A stretch of 64,000 nucleotides of DNA from an uncultured Pseudomonadales bacterium (GTDB taxonomy: Bacteria; Pseudomonadota; Gammaproteobacteria; Pseudomonadales; Porticoccaceae): positions 240,379 through 304,378 of the forward strand of contig CALSSA010000004.1 in the NCBI GenBank assembly GCA_943788875.1, given 5' to 3'. This document shows, in pieces, positions 28,669 through 37,921 of the stretch. Numbering within the stretch: the stretch's first letter is position 1; the number at the start of each line of letters is the position of its first letter. The notes below the pieces were generated by a model that made no database searches, was not told the DNA's origin, and was given only the letters and a program-made list of their open reading frames with translations. The translations under genes and the position numbers were made by a program.

Positions 28669-29823
28669 ATGATTAAAATTAAAGCATTTATTGTACTGAT
28701 TGCACTGCTGGTCTCTGGGGCTACCAGTGCGGACAGAATCAAAGACCTTGCTGATGTCGCCGGCGTGCGCTCAAACAAGCTGATTGGTTTTGGTTTGGTG
28801 GTGGGCCTGCAGGGCTCTGGTGATGGCAAAGATTTGCCGATTACAGCCCAGGCATTAAAAACCATGCTTTCAGGTTTGGGAGTCAGTGTTGATGGACCGG
28901 TGAGTGATTTTGATCTTGGTGATCAGATGGCCGATCTGGCGGCGCAGAATGCCAAGAAAGAAATGAAAGTCGAAAATGTAGCCGCGGTTATGGTGACCGC
29001 AGAGCTGCCACCATTTGCCAAACCAGGTCAGCGTATTGATATCAATGTCTCTGCCATTGGTGTGGCCGAGTCTCTGCGCGGCGGTAGCTTGATTATGACC
29101 CAGCTGCGTGGTGTTGATGGACAGACCTATGCCCTGGCTCAGGGAGCCATGACAGTTACTGGTATCAATACAGATGCCGCTGGCAGCAGTATTCAGATCG
29201 GTGTGCCCACATCTGGTCGCATTCCCAATGGCGCCACGGTCGAGCGCATGGTCGAAACGCCCTTTGATACTGCCGACCATATAGTACTCAATGTTCGGGA
29301 CAATGATTTCTCAACTTCAAATGCCATTGCCGAGGCGATTAATCTGGCCTTTGGCGCTGGTGTTGCCCGCGCCCTCGATGGTGTTTCGGTTGCGGTCAGT
29401 GCGCCTGCAGACAGCTCCCAGCGCGTCACCTTTATGAGCATGATCGAGAATCTCGATGTCACTCCAGGAGAGCCACCGGCCCGGGTTGTGATTAATTCAA
29501 GAACTGGCACGGCGGTGATTAACCGCAGTGTAAAAGTGACGGCGGTTGCCGTCACCCATGGCACTATTTCTGTGAGTATTTCGGCGACCAATGAAGTCAG
29601 CCAGCCCGACCCCTTTAGTCAAGGCGTGACCGCAGAGGTACAGAATGCCGACATCATGGTCGTTGAACCCAAAAACCCTATGTTTCTTTTCCAGCCTGGT
29701 GTGGATCTGCGAGAGATCGTTGATGCCGTCAATCAGGTTGGAGCCTCACCCTCATCGTTGATCGCGATTCTGGAAGCTTTAAAAAGCTCCGGCAGTCTGC
29801 GCGCTGAGCTGGTGGTGATCTAA
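28669..29823 (+). CDS. flgI: P-ring protein FlgI
   Basis: RIKDLADVAGVRSNKLIGFGLVVGLQGSGDG. Confidence 0.97.
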   Translation: MIKIKAFIVLIALLVSGATSADRIKDLADVAGVRSNKLIGFGLVVGLQGSGDGKDLPITAQALKTMLSGLGVSVDGPVSDFDLGDQMADLAAQNAKKEMKVENVAAVMVTAELPPFAKPGQRIDINVSAIGVAESLRGGSLIMTQLRGVDGQTYALAQGAMTVTGINTDAAGSSIQIGVPTSGRIPNGATVERMVETPFDTADHIVLNVRDNDFSTSNAIAEAINLAFGAGVARALDGVSVAVSAPADSSQRVTFMSMIENLDVTPGEPPARVVINSRTGTAVINRSVKVTAVAVTHGTISVSISATNEVSQPDPFSQGVTAEVQNADIMVVEPKNPMFLFQPGVDLREIVDAVNQVGASPSSLIAILEALKSSGSLRAELVVI

Positions 29824-30267
29824 ATGTCAGACCTTAACCTGTCAGCTAAAAGTTATCTTGATTTCGCCGGTCTCGGCGAGCTGCGCTCGCGCGCCAAGAC
29901 TAATGATCAAAGTGCTGCGCAGGAAGTGGGTCGTCAGTTTGAAGCTATGTTTGTACAGATGGTGTTTAAGTCTGTGCGCGAAGCCAATGTGCCCTTAAAG
30001 AGTGATCTGATGGGATCCTCCAGTGTGGACACTTTTGAGCAGATGTACCATCAGGAACTATCTCAGGTTATGGCCCAGAAAGGGGTTTTTGGTCTCGGTG
30101 ACTGGCTGTCGGAACAGGTACAGAAGCAAACCAATACAACCAAGGCGATGGATGCTTATCAGCAGCTTTATGGGCAGACGTCCAGCCCGGCAATGGCTCT
30201 TGACCCTGCCGCCGAGAAGCGCTCTTTTTCCTTGCACGATAAGCCAGCCATAGGGATTGAATTATGA
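29824..30267 (+). CDS. flgJ: FlgJ rod-binding domain only, no muramidase domain
   Basis: Rod-cap FlgJ_N motif (EVGRQFEAMFVQMVFKSVREANV), 147 aa. Confidence 0.88.
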   Translation: MSDLNLSAKSYLDFAGLGELRSRAKTNDQSAAQEVGRQFEAMFVQMVFKSVREANVPLKSDLMGSSSVDTFEQMYHQELSQVMAQKGVFGLGDWLSEQVQKQTNTTKAMDAYQQLYGQTSSPAMALDPAAEKRSFSLHDKPAIGIEL

Positions 30268-33266
30268 GTGATATTTTATCCATTGGTGCTGGTGCTACGC
30301 AGCTGTATCGACAGTCGCTGGCCACGGTCAGTAACAATATTGCCAACCTCAATACTGAGGGTTATTCCCGTCAGGTGGCGAGCTCTGCCGAGGGCATGCC
30401 GAGCCAGCAGGGTACAGTGTTTATTGGCACGGGCGCGCGCCTTCAGGGTATTAGTCGCGCCTATGACGAGTTTATTGAAAGTGGTCTGCGCAATAGCAGC
30501 AGTGACCTTTCGACCCAGGAGCCCCTGATTCAGTACGCCAATCGAATTGTCGATATTATGGGTTCTCAGGCTTCTGGATTATCGACAGCTCTGGATCAGT
30601 TTTTTGCTACGGCCAGTGACCTTAGTGCCGACCCGGCATCCACTATTCAGCGCCAGCTTTTTGTCCGCGACGCTGATATTCTGGCCTCTCGATTCCGCGA
30701 GATATCCGGGCATCTGGGCGCTGTGGAGCAGGAGGCTCGTTCGAATATTGAGCTTCAGGTAAGTACGCTTAATTCTTTGTCGGCACAGCTGGTAGCGGTT
30801 AATTCCCAGCTGAGCGGAAAAATCACAATTGATAAACAGCCAGCGGGCCTGCTTGATCAGCGCGATCAGATTCTTCGGGATATGGCTGATATCAGCAAAA
30901 TCCATGTCACTGAAGCCACCAGTGGTGAAGTGGCGGTGCGTCTGGGCAGCAGCTCCGGCTCTCTGATTGTGGATGGCAAGCAATCTGTAGATCTGGGTGC
31001 CAGATTTGATGGCAATGATCCGGGCCGCGTCGATATAGTGGTAGACCCCTACGGTGATACCCGGGCAGCCAGTACTGTGAGCAGCGGTATTTTGGGCGGC
31101 TTGATTAATTTCCGTAGTCAGACCCTGGGTCCGGCTATGGATAGTTTTGATTACCTCGCCCAGACATTAGTGGCAGAGGTTAATGAGATTCACAGTGCCG
31201 GTCTTGACCTTCGTGGTCAGCGCGGCACCGATCTATTCCAGATTGATTCGGTGTTTGATATCAGCTCTCCCACCGTGAATGCTGATATTGATATCGAGAT
31301 TGAAGTGGTAGACCCCCAGGCCTTTAAATTCTCACCGTTCCAGATTCGCTGGATGTCTGAGGATAGCGTCTGGCGCATTGAGGATGGCAAAACAGGCGCA
31401 GTGACCTTTGCCCAGCCCGATGCCAATGGCTTTACCCATGCGGGTCTACAGCTAAATTCAACCGGCAGACTCAACGATGGTGATACTTTTTATGTAGAGC
31501 CTCGCCAGCGTCCAGCGGCGGGCTTTAGATTGATCCAAACTGATCCCGAGGCGATTGCTGCTGCTGAGCGACTGCGCGTCACGGCCAGTGAAGCCAATAT
31601 CAGTGAATCCAAAGTCTCTCTCAGCTATGGCCAGGAAACAGCTTTTCAGGGCTTTGAGCAGGGCACAGATATCCTTAGTCTAGGCAATAACTCAAGTACC
31701 GCCGCAGGTATTGAGGTTACTGCCAGCAATCTGGCACCAGCCTTTGTGATTCCCAGTGGCGCTGACAATGTTTCCCTGATGATGGAAGTTCCCCAGGACA
31801 GTGGTCTGCGTATGCAGGTTATGACCAGCGAGGGCGTCCATATTATGGGCCACAGCATGGACACAGCGACCCAAGATGCTCTGATGTCCGGGGACAGTGG
31901 ATTTAACAGCAGTAGCAGTTACAGCAGCACCTATCTAAATGCCACAGGCACAGATGCCTATCAGGATTTAGATATGACCTATGGCTTTTTAGCCAACCGC
32001 GTTGAGCGACAGGACTGGATACCCAGTACTGACGGCAATGGCATGCAAGAGCAGACGACTATTATTAACGCCAAGGTCGAGACGGCGCCTGTGCGGCTGC
32101 AGGAAAATACTTCGGGCATCAGTGTCGATCTTATTGCTGCAGACAGTCTGGTGCTAAACGGTTATTCACTTAGCGCCCTGAGTCTGGCCAGTGGTGACGA
32201 GAGCTCGGCAGCGACTATGGCGGCTTGGCTCAACAGTGCCAGTGCTGACACCGGAGTCACTGCAGTAGCAAGCAATATTATTACTGTTGCTGAAGAGGAT
32301 ATTGATCTTCTGCAGCAGGTGAGAATCAACAATGTATTGATTGGCGGTGGTGCTTTCCCCGCCAGTATTGATGACCTGTCAGCTGCGATTAATGCAGAGT
32401 CAGCCAGTACTAATGTATCGGCCTATGTCAGCCGTGATGGCGGCCTGATTTTGGCCAATACTGTTGGCCATGAGGGCGAGAGTATTACTCTGGGTAATCC
32501 AGATGGTTCATCAGCGACCAATGCTCTGGGACAGTCCAACCAGACCTATGCCGGTATTCTGGCACTAGAGAGCACGGATAAAGTTCGCTTTACCTTTGGT
32601 GCCAACGGCGTACCAGCCGACCTTGCGGTACTGGGTCTGCGCACTGGTATTTATTTGGACGGTGCAGCCAATGAAGATCTGGCTGTATTTGTCACTGGAA
32701 CGGGCAGCGCCAATATTGCGGCCGGTTTTAATAAACCCCAGCCGGCAGATTCCAACCAGAGCGAATCACCGTTCAGTGTTGATTTTATATCGGCGACGGA
32801 ATATCGCATTACAGACACAGCCACTAGCACGGTTATGGCAACCAGAGACTATGCTGCTGGTGATGCCATTAACTACCAAAGCCTGACGCTGTCTTTTGAT
32901 AGCGAACCTAAAACCGGCGATCGTTTTGTTGTCGATGGCAATCAGGGTGGTGTCGGTGACAATGGCAATATGCTGTTAATGGTGGCATTGCAGGACAAGC
33001 CCGTTCTTGAAGGTGGCCGCACCATTGGTGATGGCTATATTGATTTGGTGAGTACTGTGGGCAACAAGGCGACCCTAGGCAAAATTTCTCAGGAGGCACT
33101 GCAAGTGGTGTATGACCAGGCAGTTGAATCCAGAGATCAGGTATCTGGTGTGAGTCTGGATCAGGAAGCTGCAGATTTGATTCGCTTGCAGCAGGCTTAT
33201 CAGGCGTCGGCACAGATAATTCAGATGTCATCAAAGATTTTTGATTCCATATTAGGCATTCGTTAA
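30264..33266 (+). CDS. flgK: Hook-filament junction protein FlgK, unusually large (1000 aa)
   Basis: N-terminus SNNIANLNTEGYSRQ; C-terminus GVSLDQEAADLIRLQQAYQASAQIIQMSSKIFDSILGIR. Confidence 0.93.
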   Translation: MSDILSIGAGATQLYRQSLATVSNNIANLNTEGYSRQVASSAEGMPSQQGTVFIGTGARLQGISRAYDEFIESGLRNSSSDLSTQEPLIQYANRIVDIMGSQASGLSTALDQFFATASDLSADPASTIQRQLFVRDADILASRFREISGHLGAVEQEARSNIELQVSTLNSLSAQLVAVNSQLSGKITIDKQPAGLLDQRDQILRDMADISKIHVTEATSGEVAVRLGSSSGSLIVDGKQSVDLGARFDGNDPGRVDIVVDPYGDTRAASTVSSGILGGLINFRSQTLGPAMDSFDYLAQTLVAEVNEIHSAGLDLRGQRGTDLFQIDSVFDISSPTVNADIDIEIEVVDPQAFKFSPFQIRWMSEDSVWRIEDGKTGAVTFAQPDANGFTHAGLQLNSTGRLNDGDTFYVEPRQRPAAGFRLIQTDPEAIAAAERLRVTASEANISESKVSLSYGQETAFQGFEQGTDILSLGNNSSTAAGIEVTASNLAPAFVIPSGADNVSLMMEVPQDSGLRMQVMTSEGVHIMGHSMDTATQDALMSGDSGFNSSSSYSSTYLNATGTDAYQDLDMTYGFLANRVERQDWIPSTDGNGMQEQTTIINAKVETAPVRLQENTSGISVDLIAADSLVLNGYSLSALSLASGDESSAATMAAWLNSASADTGVTAVASNIITVAEEDIDLLQQVRINNVLIGGGAFPASIDDLSAAINAESASTNVSAYVSRDGGLILANTVGHEGESITLGNPDGSSATNALGQSNQTYAGILALESTDKVRFTFGANGVPADLAVLGLRTGIYLDGAANEDLAVFVTGTGSANIAAGFNKPQPADSNQSESPFSVDFISATEYRITDTATSTVMATRDYAAGDAINYQSLTLSFDSEPKTGDRFVVDGNQGGVGDNGNMLLMVALQDKPVLEGGRTIGDGYIDLVSTVGNKATLGKISQEALQVVYDQAVESRDQVSGVSLDQEAADLIRLQQAYQASAQIIQMSSKIFDSILGIR

Positions 33267-33277
33267 GGCGTTTACTC

Positions 33278-34200
33278 ATGAAGATTTCAACCGGACAGAT
33301 ATTTGATCGAGCTGTGACTCAAATGAGCACCCAGCAGAGCAAAGTTGCAGAAATGCAGGCTCAGCTTGCCTCCGGCAAACAGATTCTGCAGACCAGTGAT
33401 GACCCGGATAAAGCGGGACTCATCCAGCGCCTGAATACCGCCTACAATCGCCAGGAAACTTATGAGAGTAGCCTGGATAGTATTGAGGATCGCCTTGGTG
33501 CAGAGGAATCAGCCTTGACGGCGACAGATAATATTCTCCAGCGCATCCGCGAACTTGCAGTGCGGGCCAGCTCCGACACGCTGTCTGCTCCAGATCGTGA
33601 GATTTTGTCCATAGAAGTGTCGACCCTGAAAGAAGGTTTACTGGCTCTGGCCAATACCACAGATGTGCAGGGCAACTATGTGTTTGCCGGCTCTGCTGTG
33701 CGCACCGTTCCATTTGCCGCCGATGAGTCGGGCAATATGCTCTATCAGGGCGATGATAATTACGTGGCTGTCGATGTCTCTGAGCAGCGACGCTTGAATA
33801 TGAACCGGCCAGGCAATGAGGTATTTGCCAGCCTTGTTCGCCAGGAAAGCGATGGCAGTGCCCAGAGGGTAGGTTTCTTCGCTGTTATTGAAGACTTCAG
33901 TACGGCACTAAAAAATAATGACACTGGCAATATCCAGCGCAGTCTTGCTGAGGTCGACAAGCTGTCGCTACGGTTTCTTTATCTCTGGCTGATGTGGGTA
34001 GTCGCTTGAGTGTGGCTGACTCCCAAAGAGATATATTGGCCGACGCCAAGCTAAGGTACAAAGCACTGCTGTCCAACACTGAAGATCTGGACTATGCCAG
34101 CGCGGTGACCCAGCTGTCCGCGGAGCTTTTGTCTCTGGAGGCGGCACAGAGCAGTTTTGCCAAAATTTCCCAGTTGAGTCTGTTCAACTATATTCGTTAA
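33278..34200 (+). pseudogene. flgL: Hook-filament junction protein FlgL, interrupted by apparent 1-nt deletion
   Basis: ORFs 33278-34009 and 33994-34200; restoring one nt near 33964-33967 gives KLSATVSLSLADVGSRLSVADSQRD. Confidence 0.82.
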
Positions 34201-34214
34201 CCAGGGGTTGATCG

Positions 34215-35634
34215 ATGGCTGATGCCAGTAGTGTTTCTTCGCAGGTACTAACCACCTTGGGTGTGGGCTCGGGTTTGGATGTTTTCAAACTGGCCCAAGG
34301 ACTTGACCGATGTGGAAAAAGTGCCCAAGCAAGAGGCCATCCAAAATAGTATTGATGCCACTGAGGCGTCAATCTCGGGTTATGGTTTGGTCAGCTATCA
34401 GGTCGATTTATTACAACAGGCCTTTGAAAATCTCAATGACTCCGATGAGCTTGCCACAAGCACGGGAACATCGTCTGATACCAGTGCGATTAGCCTAACC
34501 TCTATTGATGGCTCGGCAGAGACCGGTGCTTACGATATTACTGTCACTAGATTGGCGCAAGAACAGCGTATGATCTCTGATGAGTACGCCAGTACAACGG
34601 CGAGCTTAAATGCGAGCTCATTTGATATTTCTATTACGGTAGGCAATGCCTCAACCACGACCACGGCGGTGACAGTGTCGACGCCGACACCGGCCGGAGT
34701 TGTCTCCGCAATTAATGCCGCAAACACAGGGGTCACCGCATCATTAGTAGATACTGGGATCAATGGCAGTAACTACCGCATTATCCTCTCCGGCGATACC
34801 GGCACTGAGGGCGCCTTCACTGTGACTTCATCGCCAGACCTCGGTTTTGGTGACAGCGGCAATACCTTGCAGGCGGCGCAAGATGCAGCCATCAACTTTG
34901 ATGGTCTTACCGTGACCCGCGCCAGCAATGAAATTAATGATGTGATTGAAGGCGCGACGTTTTTATTGACTGAGGCCACTAGCTCAGCCGTACGTTTAAA
35001 TATTACCAGTGATAAAAGCACCTTAAAAACCAACCTGCAAACTGTGATCACAACTTATAATGATCTCAATACAATGTTCGGTGAGCTGACTGCCGCGGGA
35101 TCAGAGGCAGAATTGGGAGGTGCACTGGCTGACGACACCTCTTTAGTGCGCTATCTTAGAACTCAAATTCGTTCTGCGCTGTTTGCCGATTCATCGACCA
35201 CCTCTGGCGATATCAATGCCTTGCGTGACCTGGGTATAAGTATTGATAGGACTGGCGATCTTACCTTTGATGAAACCACCTATGATAGCGTTATTGCCTC
35301 TAGCTACGATGATGTGGTGATGATGCTATCCGCCAATACCAGCAATCAAAGTCTCTATGGCACGGCCGACAGGGGCTTGGCTCAGGATATTGCTACTACG
35401 CTTGAGGGCTTTAGCGAGAGCACCGGCGTATTGACCACCAGAACATCTAGCGCCGAGGAGGAGTTGGACGATTTTAAAGAGGAGCTAGTGAAGCTTGAGG
35501 CGAGGATGGAAAATGTGTATCAGCGCTACCTCACCCAATTTACCGCGATGGAGACGTTGATGGCGAGCATGAATACCACCAAAGATTATCTCGAAGGTCA
35601 GCTAGAGCAGTTGTCAAAAGCCTATGATAACTAA
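34215..35634 (+). pseudogene. fliD: Filament cap FliD, interrupted by apparent 1-nt insertion near the N-terminus
   Basis: ATG at 34215 reads MADASSVSSQVLTTLGVGSGLDVFKLAQ; removing one G near 34299 continues DLTDVEKVPKQEAIQNSI into ORF 34261-35634. Confidence 0.82.
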
Positions 35635-35662
35635 GTTAGAAGCTAATTTTTTACAGGCAAAA

Positions 35663-35690
35663 AAAACCCGATAAGTGACTATCGGGTTTT
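35663..35690. terminator. Rho-independent terminator between convergent fliD and flagellin 1
   Basis: AAAACCCGATAAGTGACTATCGGGTTTT. Confidence 0.85.
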
Positions 35691-35725
35691 GATGAGCTAA
35701 CCCAGCTCAGGGGTGTTACAGGTGT

Positions 35726-36555
35726 TTATTTCAGCAGTGCTAATACAGTCTGTGCCTGCTGGTTAGCCTGTGCCAACATGGCAGTACCCGCTTGCGCGAT
35801 AATTTGGGTTTTCGCTAAGGCAGTACTTTCCGCGGCATAATCAGCATCCTGAATTCGGCTAAGGAGCGCTTGAGTATTCATTGATACATTGCTCAGGTTG
35901 TCAACAGTGTGCTCGAGCCTGTTAATTGCCGCACCATAGGTAGCTCGCTGAGTGTTCAATGCTACGATCGCGACATCAACATCGAGAATTGCAGCAGCGG
36001 CGTTGGTCGATGCTCCGTAACGTCTCCAGTTAGACCCAAGTCGCCATCGTCTGTTAGGGTCACCAAAGTCAACAGTCCATCGTCTGGGCGGTATCGCCGA
36101 TCTGATATGTTACTGTACCGCTAGATCCGGCAGAGCCGGCCATTAAATTGCAGTTCCATTCCACTCGGTGTTGGCGCCAACTCGGCCAACTTCAGTCATC
36201 AGCTGCTGGTATTCGAGATCCAACTGCGCCTCTGTCTGCGTCGGTTACTGTGCCGTTTGACAGCCTGCACACCTAACTCGCGCATGCGCTGAAGCATATC
36301 ACCGATTTCAATTGAAGCGCCGTCGGCAGTTTGAATCATTGAAATAGCATCGTTGGCATTTTTAACTGCCATGTTTAAGCCTTTCACCTGCGCAGTCATA
36401 GTGTTTGACATTGCCATACCTGCGGCATCATCCGCTGCGGAATTGATGCGCAGGCCAGTGGATAATCTCTCCAAAGCCTGGGTAGAGGCGCGTTCGTTTT
36501 GAGCCATTGCATTTGCCGTTAAAGTTGCGGCAACGTTTGTGTTAATAACAGCCAT
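35726..36555 (-). pseudogene. Flagellin copy 1, multiple frameshifts
   Basis: N-terminal ORF 36199-36555 and C-terminal ORF 35726-35959 match flagellin 2 ends; several small length differences in the middle. Confidence 0.85.
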
Positions 36556-36633
36556 CTTTAAATTCCTCTTATTTGATTAACATTTATGATTAACGTTGCC
36601 AGAAATTGCTTGCTGGATTCCACGTTAACTATA

Positions 36634-36660
36634 TTATCGGCAGCATTTCTAGAGACTTTA
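36634..36660 (-). promoter_or_regulatory. Sigma28 promoter of flagellin 1
   Basis: Minus strand TAAAGTCT-N11-GCCGATAA. Confidence 0.88.
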
Positions 36661-36677
36661 GAAAAAGCGGCAATCTT

Positions 36678-36704
36678 TTGCCGGATTTTGGCAAATTTTT
36701 GCCG
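36678..36704 (+). promoter_or_regulatory. Tripartite flagellar motif, copy A
   Basis: TTGCCG-GATTT-TGGCA-AA-TTTTTGCCG followed by ATAT. Confidence 0.6.
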
Positions 36705-36783
36705 ATATGGCAGATACATGTTGTGCTAATACCCAGAGAATATGGAATTTATAATGGCTTTTCCCCTAGGCCAAGACATAAAA

Positions 36784-36807
36784 AAACCCGGCACTTAGGC
36801 CGGGTTT
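36784..36807 (-). terminator. Terminator of flagellin 2
   Basis: AAACCCGGCACTTAGGCCGGGTTT hairpin just past the stop at 36845. Confidence 0.8.
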
Positions 36808-36844
36808 GATCGTTCATGGGATGTTCCGGTGCGGAATAGCCCCT

Positions 36845-37672
36845 TTACTTGAGCAGTGCTAAAACACTCTGCGCTTGCTGATTTGCCTGCGCTAGCATTG
36901 CTGTGCCTGCTTGGGCCACAATTTGAGTTCGAGCGAGCTCTGTGCTCTCGGCAGCATAATCAGCATCCTGAATCCGGCTAAGAGCGGCCTGGGTGTTCAT
37001 TGATACATTGCTCAGGTTATCAACAGTGTGCTCGAGCCTGTTAATTGCGGCACCATAGGTAGCGCGCTGAGTGTTCAATGCTACGATCGCGATATCAAGC
37101 TTGGTAATTGCAGCGGTAGCTCCGGCAGCGGTTGCAATGGTATCAGTAGTTGCTAGAGCCAAGTCGCCAGTGGCTTGTAGGTCACCAAAGTCAACAGTCA
37201 TGGTCTGAGCGGTATCGCCAATCTGATATGTTACTGTACCGCTAGATCCGGCAGAATCGTCTATTAACGCAGTACCATTCCACTCTGTCTGGGCGCCAAC
37301 TCGGGTAATTTCAGTCGACAGCTGGGAATATTCGAGATTCAACTGCGTTCTGTCTGCGTCCGTTAGCGTGCCGTTATTAGACTGCACCGCTAACTCGCGC
37401 ATGCGCTGAAGCATATCACCGATTTCAATTGAAGCGCCGTCGGCAGTTTGAATCATTGAAATAGCATCGTTGGCATTTTTAACTGCCATGTTTAAGCCTT
37501 TGACCTGTGCGGTCATAGTATTTGACATCGCCATACCCGCGGCATCATCCGCTGCGGAATTGATTTTTAGTCCCGTGGATAGCCTCTCCATCGCCTGAGT
37601 GGCGGCGCGATCGTTTCTTGAAAGAGCATTTGCCGTTAAAGTTGCGGCAACATTTGTATTGATAACAGCCAT
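36845..37672 (-). CDS. Flagellin copy 2 (275 aa)
   Basis: Canonical flagellin N- and C-terminal domains. Confidence 0.97.
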   Translation of the reverse strand: MAVINTNVAATLTANALSRNDRAATQAMERLSTGLKINSAADDAAGMAMSNTMTAQVKGLNMAVKNANDAISMIQTADGASIEIGDMLQRMRELAVQSNNGTLTDADRTQLNLEYSQLSTEITRVGAQTEWNGTALIDDSAGSSGTVTYQIGDTAQTMTVDFGDLQATGDLALATTDTIATAAGATAAITKLDIAIVALNTQRATYGAAINRLEHTVDNLSNVSMNTQAALSRIQDADYAAESTELARTQIVAQAGTAMLAQANQQAQSVLALLK

Positions 37673-37744
37673 TTTAATTTCCTCACCTGTAAATTTAGTC
37701 TTAAGTTAAACAAATCCACTGTTCTTGATCTGCCTATGGTTTAT

Positions 37745-37771
37745 TTATCGACACAGATCAGGAAAACTTAA
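37745..37771 (-). promoter_or_regulatory. Sigma28 promoter of flagellin 2
   Basis: Minus strand TTAAGTTT-N11-GTCGATAA. Confidence 0.8.
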
Positions 37772-37829
37772 GTTTTTTATTAAGAAATGGCAGAAGGGAG
37801 GGACGGCTTTTAATGGGAGTATTAAAAAA

Positions 37830-37859
37830 CAAAGAACCCCTGGCTGAAGGGGTTCTTTG
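37830..37859 (-). terminator. Terminator of flagellin 3
   Basis: AAAGAACCCCTGGCTGAAGGGGTTCTTT hairpin. Confidence 0.85.
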
Positions 37860-37921
37860 TGGCATGCATAACTTAGCGATGGGCTAGTAACTTGTAACCC
37901 AAGGCGATTATTTTCTGGTCA

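Noticed and set aside
26555-34330. Programmed ribosomal frameshifting in flgF, flgL and fliD
   Set aside because: No slippery heptamer or stimulatory structure recognised at the junctions; flgF would need two consecutive +1 events.
36690-36708. Sigma54 promoter in TGGCAAATTTTTGCC (and equivalents in the other motif copies)
   Set aside because: GG-to-GC spacing is 9, not 10, in all three copies, and they point away from the regulated genes.
36606-36809. 67-aa ORF in the flagellin 1/2 intergenic region
   Set aside because: Covers the promoter and terminator elements; no coding signal.
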